Positions 8,204 to 16,629 of a stretch of DNA of 64,000 nt are shown piece by piece (position 1 is the first letter of the stretch; each line of letters begins with the position of its first letter). Source of the stretch: CBFIGX01 sp965662265 (GTDB lineage: Bacteria > Bacteroidota > Bacteroidia > Flavobacteriales > UBA7430). The translations under genes and the position numbers were made by a program. The notes beneath the pieces are model-generated. The model was not told where the DNA came from. It made no database searches and saw only the letters and a list, made by a program, of their open reading frames with translations. Where the stretch lies: contig CBFIGX010000001.1 in assembly GCA_965662265.1 (NCBI GenBank), positions 1-64,000 on the forward strand, written 5' to 3'.

Positions 8204-8220
8204 TATATTTGCTAATTTTG
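8204..8220 (+). promoter_or_regulatory. Tandem -7 boxes upstream of uvrA
   Basis: TATATTTG (8204-8211) and TAATTTTG (8213-8220) both fit TAnnTTTG and lie 30 and 21 bases before the uvrA ATG at 8242. They rule out translation from the TTG at 8209. Confidence 0.6.
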
Positions 8221-8241
8221 CAATTCTGCAATTTTTCATTT

Positions 8242-11061
8242 ATGAGGCAAATCAATAAAATAGACTCAAAAGAACATATTATTATTAAAGGAGCTCGACT
8301 TCACAATTTAAAAAATATTGATGTTGCAATCCCTAGAAATAAGCTTGTAGTTATAACAGGACTGTCTGGGTCTGGAAAATCAACCTTAGCATTTGACACT
8401 TTGTATGCAGAAGGGCAAAGACGATATGTAGAAAGTTTATCGTCATATGCGCGACAGTTTTTAGGACGCTTAAACAAACCCGAAGCAGATAGTATTAAAG
8501 GAATCTCGCCAGCAATAGCTATAGAACAAAAGGTCAACTCTAAAAACCCTCGATCTACCGTAGGTACAAGCACAGAAATTTACGATTACATTAAACTTCT
8601 TTTTGCCAGAATTGGTAAGACATACTCTCCAGTTAGCCACAAAGAAGTTAAAAAACATACTGTGAATGATGTGGTTAATGAAATTATGAGCCACGATGAA
8701 AACACAAAGGTATTTATACTTGCTCCTACTAGTATCAAAAACCGCAATCATAAATTACATCTTCAAATGCTACTCCAGCAGGGGTATCAAAGAGTTGTTC
8801 ACAAAGGTTTAGTTTCTAGAATTGAAGACTTACTTGAACAAAACTCTAATGAGATAACTGATTTTGACATCCTTATTGACCGAATATCTGTTGTAAATAA
8901 TGACTCACTTAAAGAAAGACTTACGGACTCAATTCAAACCTGCTTTGATGAGGGAGAGGGATTTTGCAAAATTCAATTTACAGCGTCTAATAAAACACTC
9001 AAATTCTCTAATAAATTTGAGTTAGATGGTAAGTCATTCGAGCAACCCAGCCTTCATTTATTTACATTTAACAACCCATACGGTGCATGCAAAACCTGTG
9101 AAGGCTATGGCTCTATTGTCGGGATTGATAAAGAACTGGTAATTCCAAATACAGGACTATCTATCTATGAGGATGCCATTGCCTGCTGGAAAGGAGATTC
9201 GCTATCAAAATACAAAGAAGACCTTATTTACAACAGCGTTGAATGGGACATACCTATTCACAAACCTTACTTTGAATTAAGTGATGCTCAAAAAAGTTTT
9301 ATTTGGGATGGTTCAAAAGAATTTAAAGGAATTCACAAATTTTTTAGTCAATTAGAACGCAAAAATTATAAAATACAAAACCGGGTATTACTTTCTAGAT
9401 ATAGAGGGAAAACTGAATGTAGCTCTTGCAAAGGTAAACGACTAAGGAAGGAAGCTGGGTATGTTAAAATTAATGGCTACTCAATATTAGACATTATAGA
9501 CAAGCCTATACATGAATTAGCTCATCTCTTTAAAAATTTAAAACTCTCTAAACACGAGAAAAAAATTGCTGGAAGACTACTTTCGGAAATTCAAAATAGA
9601 ATTAGCTTTTTAATAGATGTAGGCTTGAGTTATCTAAACCTAAATAGACGCTCATCTACCTTGTCTGGAGGGGAGTCTCAACGCATTAATTTAGCGACTT
9701 CGCTGGGCTCTAGCCTAGTAGGATCCATGTATATTCTTGACGAGCCAAGCATAGGGTTACATTCTAAAGACACAGCCAAACTTATTGAAATTTTAAAGTC
9801 ATTAAGAGATTTAGGCAACACAGTAATTGTAGTTGAACATGACGAAGATATTATGCTGGCAGCAGACCATATTATTGATATTGGACCAGAAGCCGGTATT
9901 CATGGAGGTCAACTAGTATTTGAGGGTAATCACACTTCGTTAAAAAAAGAAAAAATAAGCCTTACTGCCCAGTATCTTAATGGTTCTCAAGAAATACAAA
10001 TTCCATGTAAAAGAAGCTGGACAGATGCCATCATTATTAAAGGTGCAAGACAACATAATCTAAAAAATATAGATGTGAAAATACCACTAAACACCCTTAC
10101 TGTAGTAAGCGGAGTAAGTGGATCAGGAAAAAGCACACTAATTAAGAGTGTATTATACCCAGCCATGGTTAAAGCACTAGGAGGATATGGAACAAAAGCA
10201 GGACAGTTTGACTGCCTAGAAGGTGCCATTGAAAAAGTTGATGCTGTTGAATTTGTAGACCAAAACCCTATTGGAAAGTCCTCTCGTTCAAACCCGGTTA
10301 CATACATAAAAGCATATGACGAAATAAGACATCTTTTTGCTTCACAAACACTATCGGAGTCTCGCAGTTATAAATCAAAGCACTTTTCTTTTAACACCAA
10401 TGGCGGTCGCTGTGAAAATTGTTCTGGGGAAGGAGAGGTTACTATAGAAATGCAATTTATGGCAGATGTTCACCTAGAATGTGATCATTGTAAAGGAAGG
10501 CGCTTTAAAGACGAAATATTGGAGGTAAAGTATGAAGGCAAAAATATTTCTGACATTCTTAAGTTAACAATTAACGAAGCCATTGATTTTTTTAATAATA
10601 ACGATCAATTAAAAATTGCTTCCAAGTTACGCCCTCTTCAAGAAGTTGGACTTGGATATGTTCACCTGGGGCAATCGTCATCTACACTTAGTGGAGGTGA
10701 AGCACAGCGTGTAAAACTGGCATCGTTCCTTTCAAAAGCAAAAAACCAAGGACACCAACTTTTCATCTTTGACGAACCAACCATTGGATTACATTTTCAT
10801 GATATTAAGAAATTACTTAAATCTTTTAATGCTCTAATAGAAAATGGTCATAGCATATTAGTTATTGAACATAACCCTGATGTTATAAAATGTGCTGACT
10901 GGTTAATTGACCTTGGTATAGAAGGTGGTAAAAATGGTGGCCAATTAATTTTTGAAGGTCTACCAGAGGAAGCTGTTAATTGTAAGATTAGTGCAACTGG
11001 TCATTTTTTAAGGGAAAAGATGATAACAAACAACAAACCTAAAAAGACATTATCTAAGTAA
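8242..11061 (+). CDS. uvrA: Excinuclease ABC subunit A
   Basis: The damage-recognition ATPase of nucleotide excision repair. The 939 residues match the family length. There are two ABC ATPase modules. The first Walker A GLSGSGKST is at 40-48 and the second (VSGVSGSGKST) near residue 620. Each module has its signature (SSTLSGGESQRINLA; SSTLSGGEAQRVKLA). Zinc motifs are visible as CKTCEGYG with CSSCKGKR, and CENCSGEG with CDHCKGRR. I chose ATG 8242 (MRQINKIDSKEHI), because the upstream extension runs through the promoter. The gene stands alone, divergent from the sigma factor. Confidence 0.97.
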   Translation: MRQINKIDSKEHIIIKGARLHNLKNIDVAIPRNKLVVITGLSGSGKSTLAFDTLYAEGQRRYVESLSSYARQFLGRLNKPEADSIKGISPAIAIEQKVNSKNPRSTVGTSTEIYDYIKLLFARIGKTYSPVSHKEVKKHTVNDVVNEIMSHDENTKVFILAPTSIKNRNHKLHLQMLLQQGYQRVVHKGLVSRIEDLLEQNSNEITDFDILIDRISVVNNDSLKERLTDSIQTCFDEGEGFCKIQFTASNKTLKFSNKFELDGKSFEQPSLHLFTFNNPYGACKTCEGYGSIVGIDKELVIPNTGLSIYEDAIACWKGDSLSKYKEDLIYNSVEWDIPIHKPYFELSDAQKSFIWDGSKEFKGIHKFFSQLERKNYKIQNRVLLSRYRGKTECSSCKGKRLRKEAGYVKINGYSILDIIDKPIHELAHLFKNLKLSKHEKKIAGRLLSEIQNRISFLIDVGLSYLNLNRRSSTLSGGESQRINLATSLGSSLVGSMYILDEPSIGLHSKDTAKLIEILKSLRDLGNTVIVVEHDEDIMLAADHIIDIGPEAGIHGGQLVFEGNHTSLKKEKISLTAQYLNGSQEIQIPCKRSWTDAIIIKGARQHNLKNIDVKIPLNTLTVVSGVSGSGKSTLIKSVLYPAMVKALGGYGTKAGQFDCLEGAIEKVDAVEFVDQNPIGKSSRSNPVTYIKAYDEIRHLFASQTLSESRSYKSKHFSFNTNGGRCENCSGEGEVTIEMQFMADVHLECDHCKGRRFKDEILEVKYEGKNISDILKLTINEAIDFFNNNDQLKIASKLRPLQEVGLGYVHLGQSSSTLSGGEAQRVKLASFLSKAKNQGHQLFIFDEPTIGLHFHDIKKLLKSFNALIENGHSILVIEHNPDVIKCADWLIDLGIEGGKNGGQLIFEGLPEEAVNCKISATGHFLREKMITNNKPKKTLSK

Positions 11062-11072
11062 TTACCTCAAAA

Positions 11073-12821
11073 CTAACTAAATTGAAGTTCAAATAGCTTA
11101 GAGTAATAGCCTTTTAGAGCTAACAATTCATCATGAGTACCACTTTCTACAATTTCCCCATTATCCATAACTAATATTTTATCTGCACTTTGAATAGTAG
11201 CCAATCTATGCGCAATGACAATGGAGGTTCGTCCGGCTGTTAACTTTTCTATTGCAGTCTGTATGAGCTGCTCTGTTTGTGTATCAACAGATGATGTTGC
11301 TTCATCTAATATAAGAACACTTGGCTTTATAATATATGCTCTCAAAAAAGCAATAAGTTGTCGTTGACCCGCAGACAGCATAACGCCTCGCTCTCGAACA
11401 TTATAGTCTAATCCACCAGGTAATTGCTGTATAAAATCATGCAAACCTATTGCCTTAGCGGCTTCTATAACCTGTGCTCGAGAAATTGGCTTATCCAAAA
11501 CAATATTTTTATAAATGGAATCTGAAAACAAGAAAACATCTTGTAATACTAAGGCTAGATGAGTTCGCAGAGACTTTACCTTATACTTAGCTATATCGTT
11601 ATTATCTAGGTATATTTTCCCTGAATCGATATCATAATAACGTAGTAGCACATTTATAATAGAGCTTTTTCCGGCACCAGTAGCTCCGACTAGAGCAAGT
11701 GTTTTACCAGCATCAATTTGAAAATTGATATTCTTCAATACAGGTTCGTCTTTATTATAGGAGAAATTTACATTTTCGAATTTAACTACACCTCTGCATT
11801 TGTCTAGTTCATCAAAGCCCTTTTCACTTATTTGCTCATTAGTATCAATAATATTAAACACCCTTTTAGATGCTACTATCCCTCTTTGGAGGACGTTAAA
11901 ACGGTCGGCTAGGTGTCTTATTGGTCTAAATAACATATTAATTAAAAGAATAAATGACATCATTAACCCAAGTGTAATTTTTTCGCCTGCAATAACATCC
12001 AATCCACCATACCAAACCATCACGCCAAGTGCTAATGCACTCATTATTTCTATTACAGGCAGGAAAATTGAAAAATACCAAATGGCTTTGATTGTTGCGT
12101 TTTTATAGGTTAGGTTAACGTCTTTAAATTTGTTTAATTCATTCTTTTCTTTGTTGAAAATTTGCACAATTTTCATTCCCGAGATATGTTCTTGAACAAA
12201 AGTATTTAAATTAGAAATCGCGGAACGTTCGTCTTCGAAAGCAGATTTTAGGGCTTTTTGAAAGTAATTAGTTGCTAGTAGCAAAACTGGAAATACTGAC
12301 AGCGAAATTATTGTTAGCATAACTGATCGAGACAGCATCCAACTCACTATCAGAATAATTTTAAACAAATCACTAAAAATAACTAAAATACCTTGAGAAA
12401 ATATTTCGGCTATTGTCTCGATATCTGATACTGAACGTGTTACTAGAGCTCCTATTGGAGTTTTATCAAAATACTGAAGCTTAAACGAAAGTATTTTATC
12501 ATATAGTTTATCCCGAATATCTTTAATTACAGACTGTCCAATCCAGTTTGCGGCATACATAAATAAAAATTGAACAATAGATTCAAGTATGAGGAGCCCT
12601 ACCATAATGAGGGTATATTTCAACAACATCTCAGGGTTGTTACCAATAATAAAATTATCGACAGTATATTCGATAATAATAGGCCTAGCTATAGATAGAA
12701 CACCCAGAGAAATACTAAACAGTATACTGATAAAAAATAGTGCTTTGTAAGGCTTAACAAAAGTTAATACTCTGGACAACAACTTAATATCGAATATTTG
12801 CTCTTTCTTATTATCAGCCAT
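11073..12821 (-). CDS. ABC transporter, fused membrane and ATPase domains (MsbA/YheI type)
   Basis: A 582-residue half-transporter of the exporter type. The N-terminal ~320 residues hold six membrane helices (FISILFSISLGVLSIA, YTLIMVGLLILESIV, LVIFSDLFKIILIVSWML and others). The C-terminal ATPase has Walker A VGATGAGKSS, the signature LSAGQRQLIAFLRA, Walker B VLILDEATSSVD and the H-loop IVIAHRL. It works as a dimer. MsbA-like lipid flipping or drug export are both possible, and the sequence alone does not decide. The start overlaps the end of truA by 8 bases, so the two are translationally coupled. Confidence 0.93.
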   Translation of the reverse strand: MADNKKEQIFDIKLLSRVLTFVKPYKALFFISILFSISLGVLSIARPIIIEYTVDNFIIGNNPEMLLKYTLIMVGLLILESIVQFLFMYAANWIGQSVIKDIRDKLYDKILSFKLQYFDKTPIGALVTRSVSDIETIAEIFSQGILVIFSDLFKIILIVSWMLSRSVMLTIISLSVFPVLLLATNYFQKALKSAFEDERSAISNLNTFVQEHISGMKIVQIFNKEKNELNKFKDVNLTYKNATIKAIWYFSIFLPVIEIMSALALGVMVWYGGLDVIAGEKITLGLMMSFILLINMLFRPIRHLADRFNVLQRGIVASKRVFNIIDTNEQISEKGFDELDKCRGVVKFENVNFSYNKDEPVLKNINFQIDAGKTLALVGATGAGKSSIINVLLRYYDIDSGKIYLDNNDIAKYKVKSLRTHLALVLQDVFLFSDSIYKNIVLDKPISRAQVIEAAKAIGLHDFIQQLPGGLDYNVRERGVMLSAGQRQLIAFLRAYIIKPSVLILDEATSSVDTQTEQLIQTAIEKLTAGRTSIVIAHRLATIQSADKILVMDNGEIVESGTHDELLALKGYYSKLFELQFS

Positions 12822-13560
12822 CTACAACTTCTTTAGGGTATTTAACCTTAACTAAATACAAACCTTTTGCTGGTGCAGATACTCCCGCCATACGCCTATC
12901 TTTATGAGCAATAATTTGTTTAAATTCATCTATACTCATTTTACCTTTGCCAACCTCTATAAGTGTTCCAACAATTGCTCGAACCATATTTCTTAAAAAA
13001 CGATCTGCTTCAATGTTAAACACCCAGTAGTTATCTCTCTTGCTCCATGAAGCCTTTTGGACATCACATATATTTGTTTTTGCATCTGTATGTAATTTTG
13101 AGAAGCTAGTAAAATCCTCTACTTCTAAGAGGTGGCTTGCCGCTTTATTCATCCGATCAAAATTCAGTTCTGAATATAACACCCAAGAGGCATCTTGCTG
13201 AAAAGGATTTTTCTCTTGACTCAATATATACTCATAAGTTCTTGAAATTGCACTAAATCTGGCATGAGCAGAATTAGAAACAGGAAATATATCATGAATG
13301 ACTATACTATCGTCTAAGTATGCATTTAGTCGATATTTTAATTTTGTATTGTCAAAATTAATAGTTGTATCGAAATGCGCAAACATTTGCTTTGCATGGA
13401 CTCCGGTATCTGTTCTACCGGCACCTAAGATCACGACTTCTTCTTTTAACAGTACAGATAAAGCTTTGTTAATACACTCCTGAATGCTAGTTGCATTTGG
13501 TTGAATTTGCCAACCATGGTAATTGGTTCCTTTATATGCCAAACTGATAAAATACCTCAC
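12814..13560 (-). CDS. truA: tRNA pseudouridine(38-40) synthase
   Basis: Converts uridines 38-40 of tRNA anticodon arms to pseudouridine. The 248 residues start RYFISLAYKGTNYHGWQIQPNATSIQ. They contain the catalytic-Asp motif GAGRTDTGVHA at about residues 46-56 and the FLRNMVRAIVGTLIEVGKG segment typical of TruA. It is the first gene of a two-gene operon with the ABC exporter. A -7 box lies just upstream. Confidence 0.96.
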   Translation of the reverse strand: MRYFISLAYKGTNYHGWQIQPNATSIQECINKALSVLLKEEVVILGAGRTDTGVHAKQMFAHFDTTINFDNTKLKYRLNAYLDDSIVIHDIFPVSNSAHARFSAISRTYEYILSQEKNPFQQDASWVLYSELNFDRMNKAASHLLEVEDFTSFSKLHTDAKTNICDVQKASWSKRDNYWVFNIEADRFLRNMVRAIVGTLIEVGKGKMSIDEFKQIIAHKDRRMAGVSAPAKGLYLVKVKYPKEVVDG

Positions 13561-13576
13561 TACTTATAATTTCAAA

Positions 13577-13584
13577 CAAAAATA
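13577..13584 (-). promoter_or_regulatory. Probable -7 box for truA
   Basis: TATTTTTG on the minus strand fits TAnnTTTG, 16 bases upstream of the truA ATG. No clear -33 element is visible. Confidence 0.4.
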
Positions 13585-13758
13585 AAGGAAAGAGTTGACA
13601 GTTAACTGTAGATTGTATTAAATTGTGATATGGGGCTAAAAAAATATAGATGGCAACAGAATATGTAACAAGTGTCATTATTTTAATATTGCATCTTCAC
13701 CGTATAAATTTCTTGATTTACTAATAAGGACTATTGTATCTTTAGCAAAAACATATTG

Positions 13759-14268
13759 ATGGTACGAATCGGCTTATTATCAGACACACATTCATATATA
13801 GATAAACACATCATTGGTCATCTTGAGGAGTGTGATGAAATATGGCACGCTGGCGATATAGGAAAAATAGATGTCTTTGATCAGTTAAATAGCATCAAAC
13901 CTACTAGAGCAGTATTTGGAAATATTGACGGCGCAGATATAAGGCAAATATGCCCTCTACACCAACGCTTTAGTTGCGAGGAAGTGAATGTATGGATAAC
14001 TCATATTGGAGGCTACCCTAATCGTTATGCGCCAGCGATAAAATCTGACCTAGTACGAAACCCTCCTGATTTATTTATTAGTGGACACTCTCATATACTC
14101 AAAGTAATGTATGATAAAAATTTATCACTTTTACATATGAATCCAGGTGCAGCTGGAATCAATGGCTTTCATGAAATAAGAACTCTACTAAGATTTACAG
14201 TTGACGGAAAAGACATTAAAGCCTTAGAGGTTGTAGAGCTTGGCAAGCGATCGCAAAAAATTATCTAA
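13759..14268 (+). CDS. Metallophosphoesterase, YfcE/MJ0936 type
   Basis: A 169-residue calcineurin-like phosphoesterase. The dimetal motifs appear in order: SDTH near residue 8, HAGDIG near 35, GNID near 57, THIGG and SGHSH near 115. Relatives act as small phosphodiesterases or phosphatases on nucleotides, and the natural substrate is unclear. ATG 13759 is preferred over the adjoining TTG at 13756. The 3' end overlaps the converging DUF4293-like gene by 8 bases. Confidence 0.9.
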   Translation: MVRIGLLSDTHSYIDKHIIGHLEECDEIWHAGDIGKIDVFDQLNSIKPTRAVFGNIDGADIRQICPLHQRFSCEEVNVWITHIGGYPNRYAPAIKSDLVRNPPDLFISGHSHILKVMYDKNLSLLHMNPGAAGINGFHEIRTLLRFTVDGKDIKALEVVELGKRSQKII

Positions 14269-14656
14269 TTCTATCTGCTGATCTAACAAGATCATCGTCT
14301 TTTTTAACACCTCTATAAGCAAGTATTAGCGAGATAAAGGCTAAAGCCAACAACATGTATATATTAGTTCCAATAGATACATTGTGCTCTAAGGAGACTA
14401 AGTACATACGAACTGAAATTATCAATTCAGTTATAATTGTTAAACGAATAAGCTTCATTTGCAGACGTCTATTGGAAAACACAAACAAGGCGATTAGCGT
14501 TAACAACATGCTAGACAAGCATAATACAAACAATTTTGTATCATCTTGAGCCATAAGTATTTTGTCGCGTAAAATCCATATTGGACTAAAAAATGACATA
14601 TATGCAAAAAGCCCGGAAGCAATAACTAAAAATATAGACTGTATTCTTTGTATCAT
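14261..14656 (-). CDS. DUF4293-like membrane protein
   Basis: A 131-residue protein with four membrane helices (IFLVIASGLFAYMSFF; LFVLCLSSMLLTLIALFVF; LIRLTIITELIISVRMYLV; YMLLALAFISLILAYRGV) and a short charged tail (KKDDDLVRSADRIR). The opening MIQRIQSIFLVIA is what I associate with the Bacteroidota family DUF4293. Function unknown. It is divergent from rho. Confidence 0.8.
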   Translation of the reverse strand: MIQRIQSIFLVIASGLFAYMSFFSPIWILRDKILMAQDDTKLFVLCLSSMLLTLIALFVFSNRRLQMKLIRLTIITELIISVRMYLVSLEHNVSIGTNIYMLLALAFISLILAYRGVKKDDDLVRSADRIR

Positions 14657-14889
14657 AAAGCTTAATTTATTTCAAAAATAATCAATAAAGTGTATTAAAA
14701 ATAGTTTTTGCTTTTGGTTTGTTACAAGATTTAAAACAATTTTTAGTTTATCTTTAAACTTAAGTATATTATTTGTAATATTGCTTAAACATTCCCGCAG
14801 GCAATTCGATGCTTGCTTATCCACAAATTTATTTTTTTGATTTCAATTAAAGTCATTCTGATTTTTCCTATAATCACAACACACATAAC

Positions 14890-16560
14890 ATGTACGACAT
14901 TTTAGAATTAAAAGGCAAAAAACTTCCTGAACTGCAAGAAATAGGCAAAGGTTTAGAAATTTCCAAATACAGAAGCCTAAAGAAATTAGATCTTATCTAT
15001 CAAATTTTAGATGCTCAAGCGATTAATCCTAAAGCTGCATCAGAATCTAAGTTGATTGTAAAACCTAAAAGCACCAAAAAGACGCCAGCAAAAACAAAAG
15101 TAAAAAAAGAAGTAAATGCTGACACTACAACATCAAAAGAAGAGGTTTTCAAGCCTACTGAAAAAACACTTAAAGCTAGAATTAATCCTGACAAACCAAA
15201 TCCTAGAGAACGTTCACTTCGGACACGGAGAAAAAGTGAATCTCAATTAGATAGGATTAAAAAAGCCGAAAAACGAGTTACAGAGCAATCGAATGACTTA
15301 AAATCTAGCAAGAGTGAAACTTCTGAAAAGTTGTCACAAGATCTCGAAGAACAACAGAAGACAAATCAACGTAATCCGCAAAAAAATCAGCTTCAACATC
15401 GCACCCAACGTCAGCGAAGACCTGAAAAGAAAGTTGAATTTGAATTTGAAGGCATTGTAACAAGTGAAGGTGTCTTAGAAATTATGTCTGATGGATATGG
15501 GTTTTTAAGATCCTCCGACTACAATTATTTGAGTTCGCCTGATGACATATATGTATCCCATTCACAAATAAAACTTTTTGGCCTAAAAACTGGAGATACC
15601 GTTAGGGGTGAAGTAAGACCACCTAAAGAGGGGGAGAAATACTTTCCTTTAACAAAAATTGATAAAATTAATGGCAGAGACCCTAGCTATGTAAGAGATC
15701 GTGTTTCTTTCGAACATCTTACACCACTGTTTCCAGATGAGAAATTTAATATCGCAGAAAATAATGCAGGTACAGCAGCACGTGTCATAGATTTGTTTTC
15801 ACCTATAGGTAAAGGTCAGAGAGGGTTAATCGTCGCTCAGCCAAAAACTGGTAAAACTGTTTTATTAAAAGAGGTAGCAAATTCTATTGCTAAAAATCAT
15901 CCAGAAGTTTACATGATTGTTCTACTAATTGATGAACGCCCTGAAGAAGTAACTGATATGGCCAGAACAGTTAAAGCCGAAGTTGTATCCTCTACCTTTG
16001 ACGAACCAGCTGATCGTCATGTAAAAGTTGCTAATATTGTTTTGGAAAAAGCGAAGAGAATGGTCGAATGTGGCCATGATGTTGTCATTCTCTTAGATTC
16101 TATTACACGTTTGGCAAGAGCCTACAATACTGTCTCACCTGCATCGGGTAAAGTTTTATCTGGAGGTATAGATGCTAATGCATTACATAAACCTAAACGT
16201 TTCTTTGGTGCAGCTCGTAATATTGAAAATGGTGGCTCGCTTACAATTATTGCTACCGCACTTGTAGACACTGGTTCTAAAATGGACGAAGTCATTTTTG
16301 AGGAATTTAAAGGTACTGGTAATATGGAAATGCAACTGGATAGAAAAATTGCCAATAAGCGTATTTATCCGGCTATAGATTTAGTTAATTCAAGTACTCG
16401 TAGAGAAGATCTCTTGATGGGTAAAGATGAACTGCAAAGAATGTGGATTATGAGGAAACATTTAGCTGATATGACTCCTTTAGAAGCAATGGAATTCTTA
16501 AAGGATAGAATTCAACGAACAGACAATAATGCTGAGTTTCTTGTTTCTATGAATGGCTAA
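14890..16560 (+). CDS. rho: Transcription termination factor Rho with long disordered insertion
   Basis: A hexameric RNA helicase that ends untranslated transcripts. The 556 residues are longer than the ~420 of E. coli Rho. The order is an N-terminal helical Rho_N domain (residues 1-45, MYDILELKGKKLPELQEIGKGL), then a Lys/Glu/Gln/Asn-rich segment of low complexity (~50-183). A cold-shock RNA-binding domain follows (~185-260, GVLEIMSDGYGFLRSSDYNY), then the RecA-like ATPase with Walker A near 318-324 (PKTGKT) and VVILLDSITRLARAYN. Long charged insertions are a known trait of Bacteroidota Rho. It has its own 230-base leader and a terminator. Confidence 0.97.
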   Translation: MYDILELKGKKLPELQEIGKGLEISKYRSLKKLDLIYQILDAQAINPKAASESKLIVKPKSTKKTPAKTKVKKEVNADTTTSKEEVFKPTEKTLKARINPDKPNPRERSLRTRRKSESQLDRIKKAEKRVTEQSNDLKSSKSETSEKLSQDLEEQQKTNQRNPQKNQLQHRTQRQRRPEKKVEFEFEGIVTSEGVLEIMSDGYGFLRSSDYNYLSSPDDIYVSHSQIKLFGLKTGDTVRGEVRPPKEGEKYFPLTKIDKINGRDPSYVRDRVSFEHLTPLFPDEKFNIAENNAGTAARVIDLFSPIGKGQRGLIVAQPKTGKTVLLKEVANSIAKNHPEVYMIVLLIDERPEEVTDMARTVKAEVVSSTFDEPADRHVKVANIVLEKAKRMVECGHDVVILLDSITRLARAYNTVSPASGKVLSGGIDANALHKPKRFFGAARNIENGGSLTIIATALVDTGSKMDEVIFEEFKGTGNMEMQLDRKIANKRIYPAIDLVNSSTRREDLLMGKDELQRMWIMRKHLADMTPLEAMEFLKDRIQRTDNNAEFLVSMNG

Positions 16561-16575
16561 AACGCCACGATTTAC

Positions 16576-16619
16576 AATCACAAAAAAGCCTTGTCATCAG
16601 ACAGGGCTTTTTTGTGATT
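16576..16619. terminator. Bidirectional terminator between rho and secA
   Basis: A 19-bp stem (16576-16594 with 16601-16619, one wobble pair) closes a 6-base loop. Internal A and T runs give a U-tract in either direction. It serves both converging genes. Confidence 0.85.
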
Positions 16620-16629
16620 ACAGAATTTA

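Noticed and set aside
8209..8241. TTG start upstream of uvrA
   Set aside because: It lies within two tandem -7 boxes; ATG 8242 gives the normal length.
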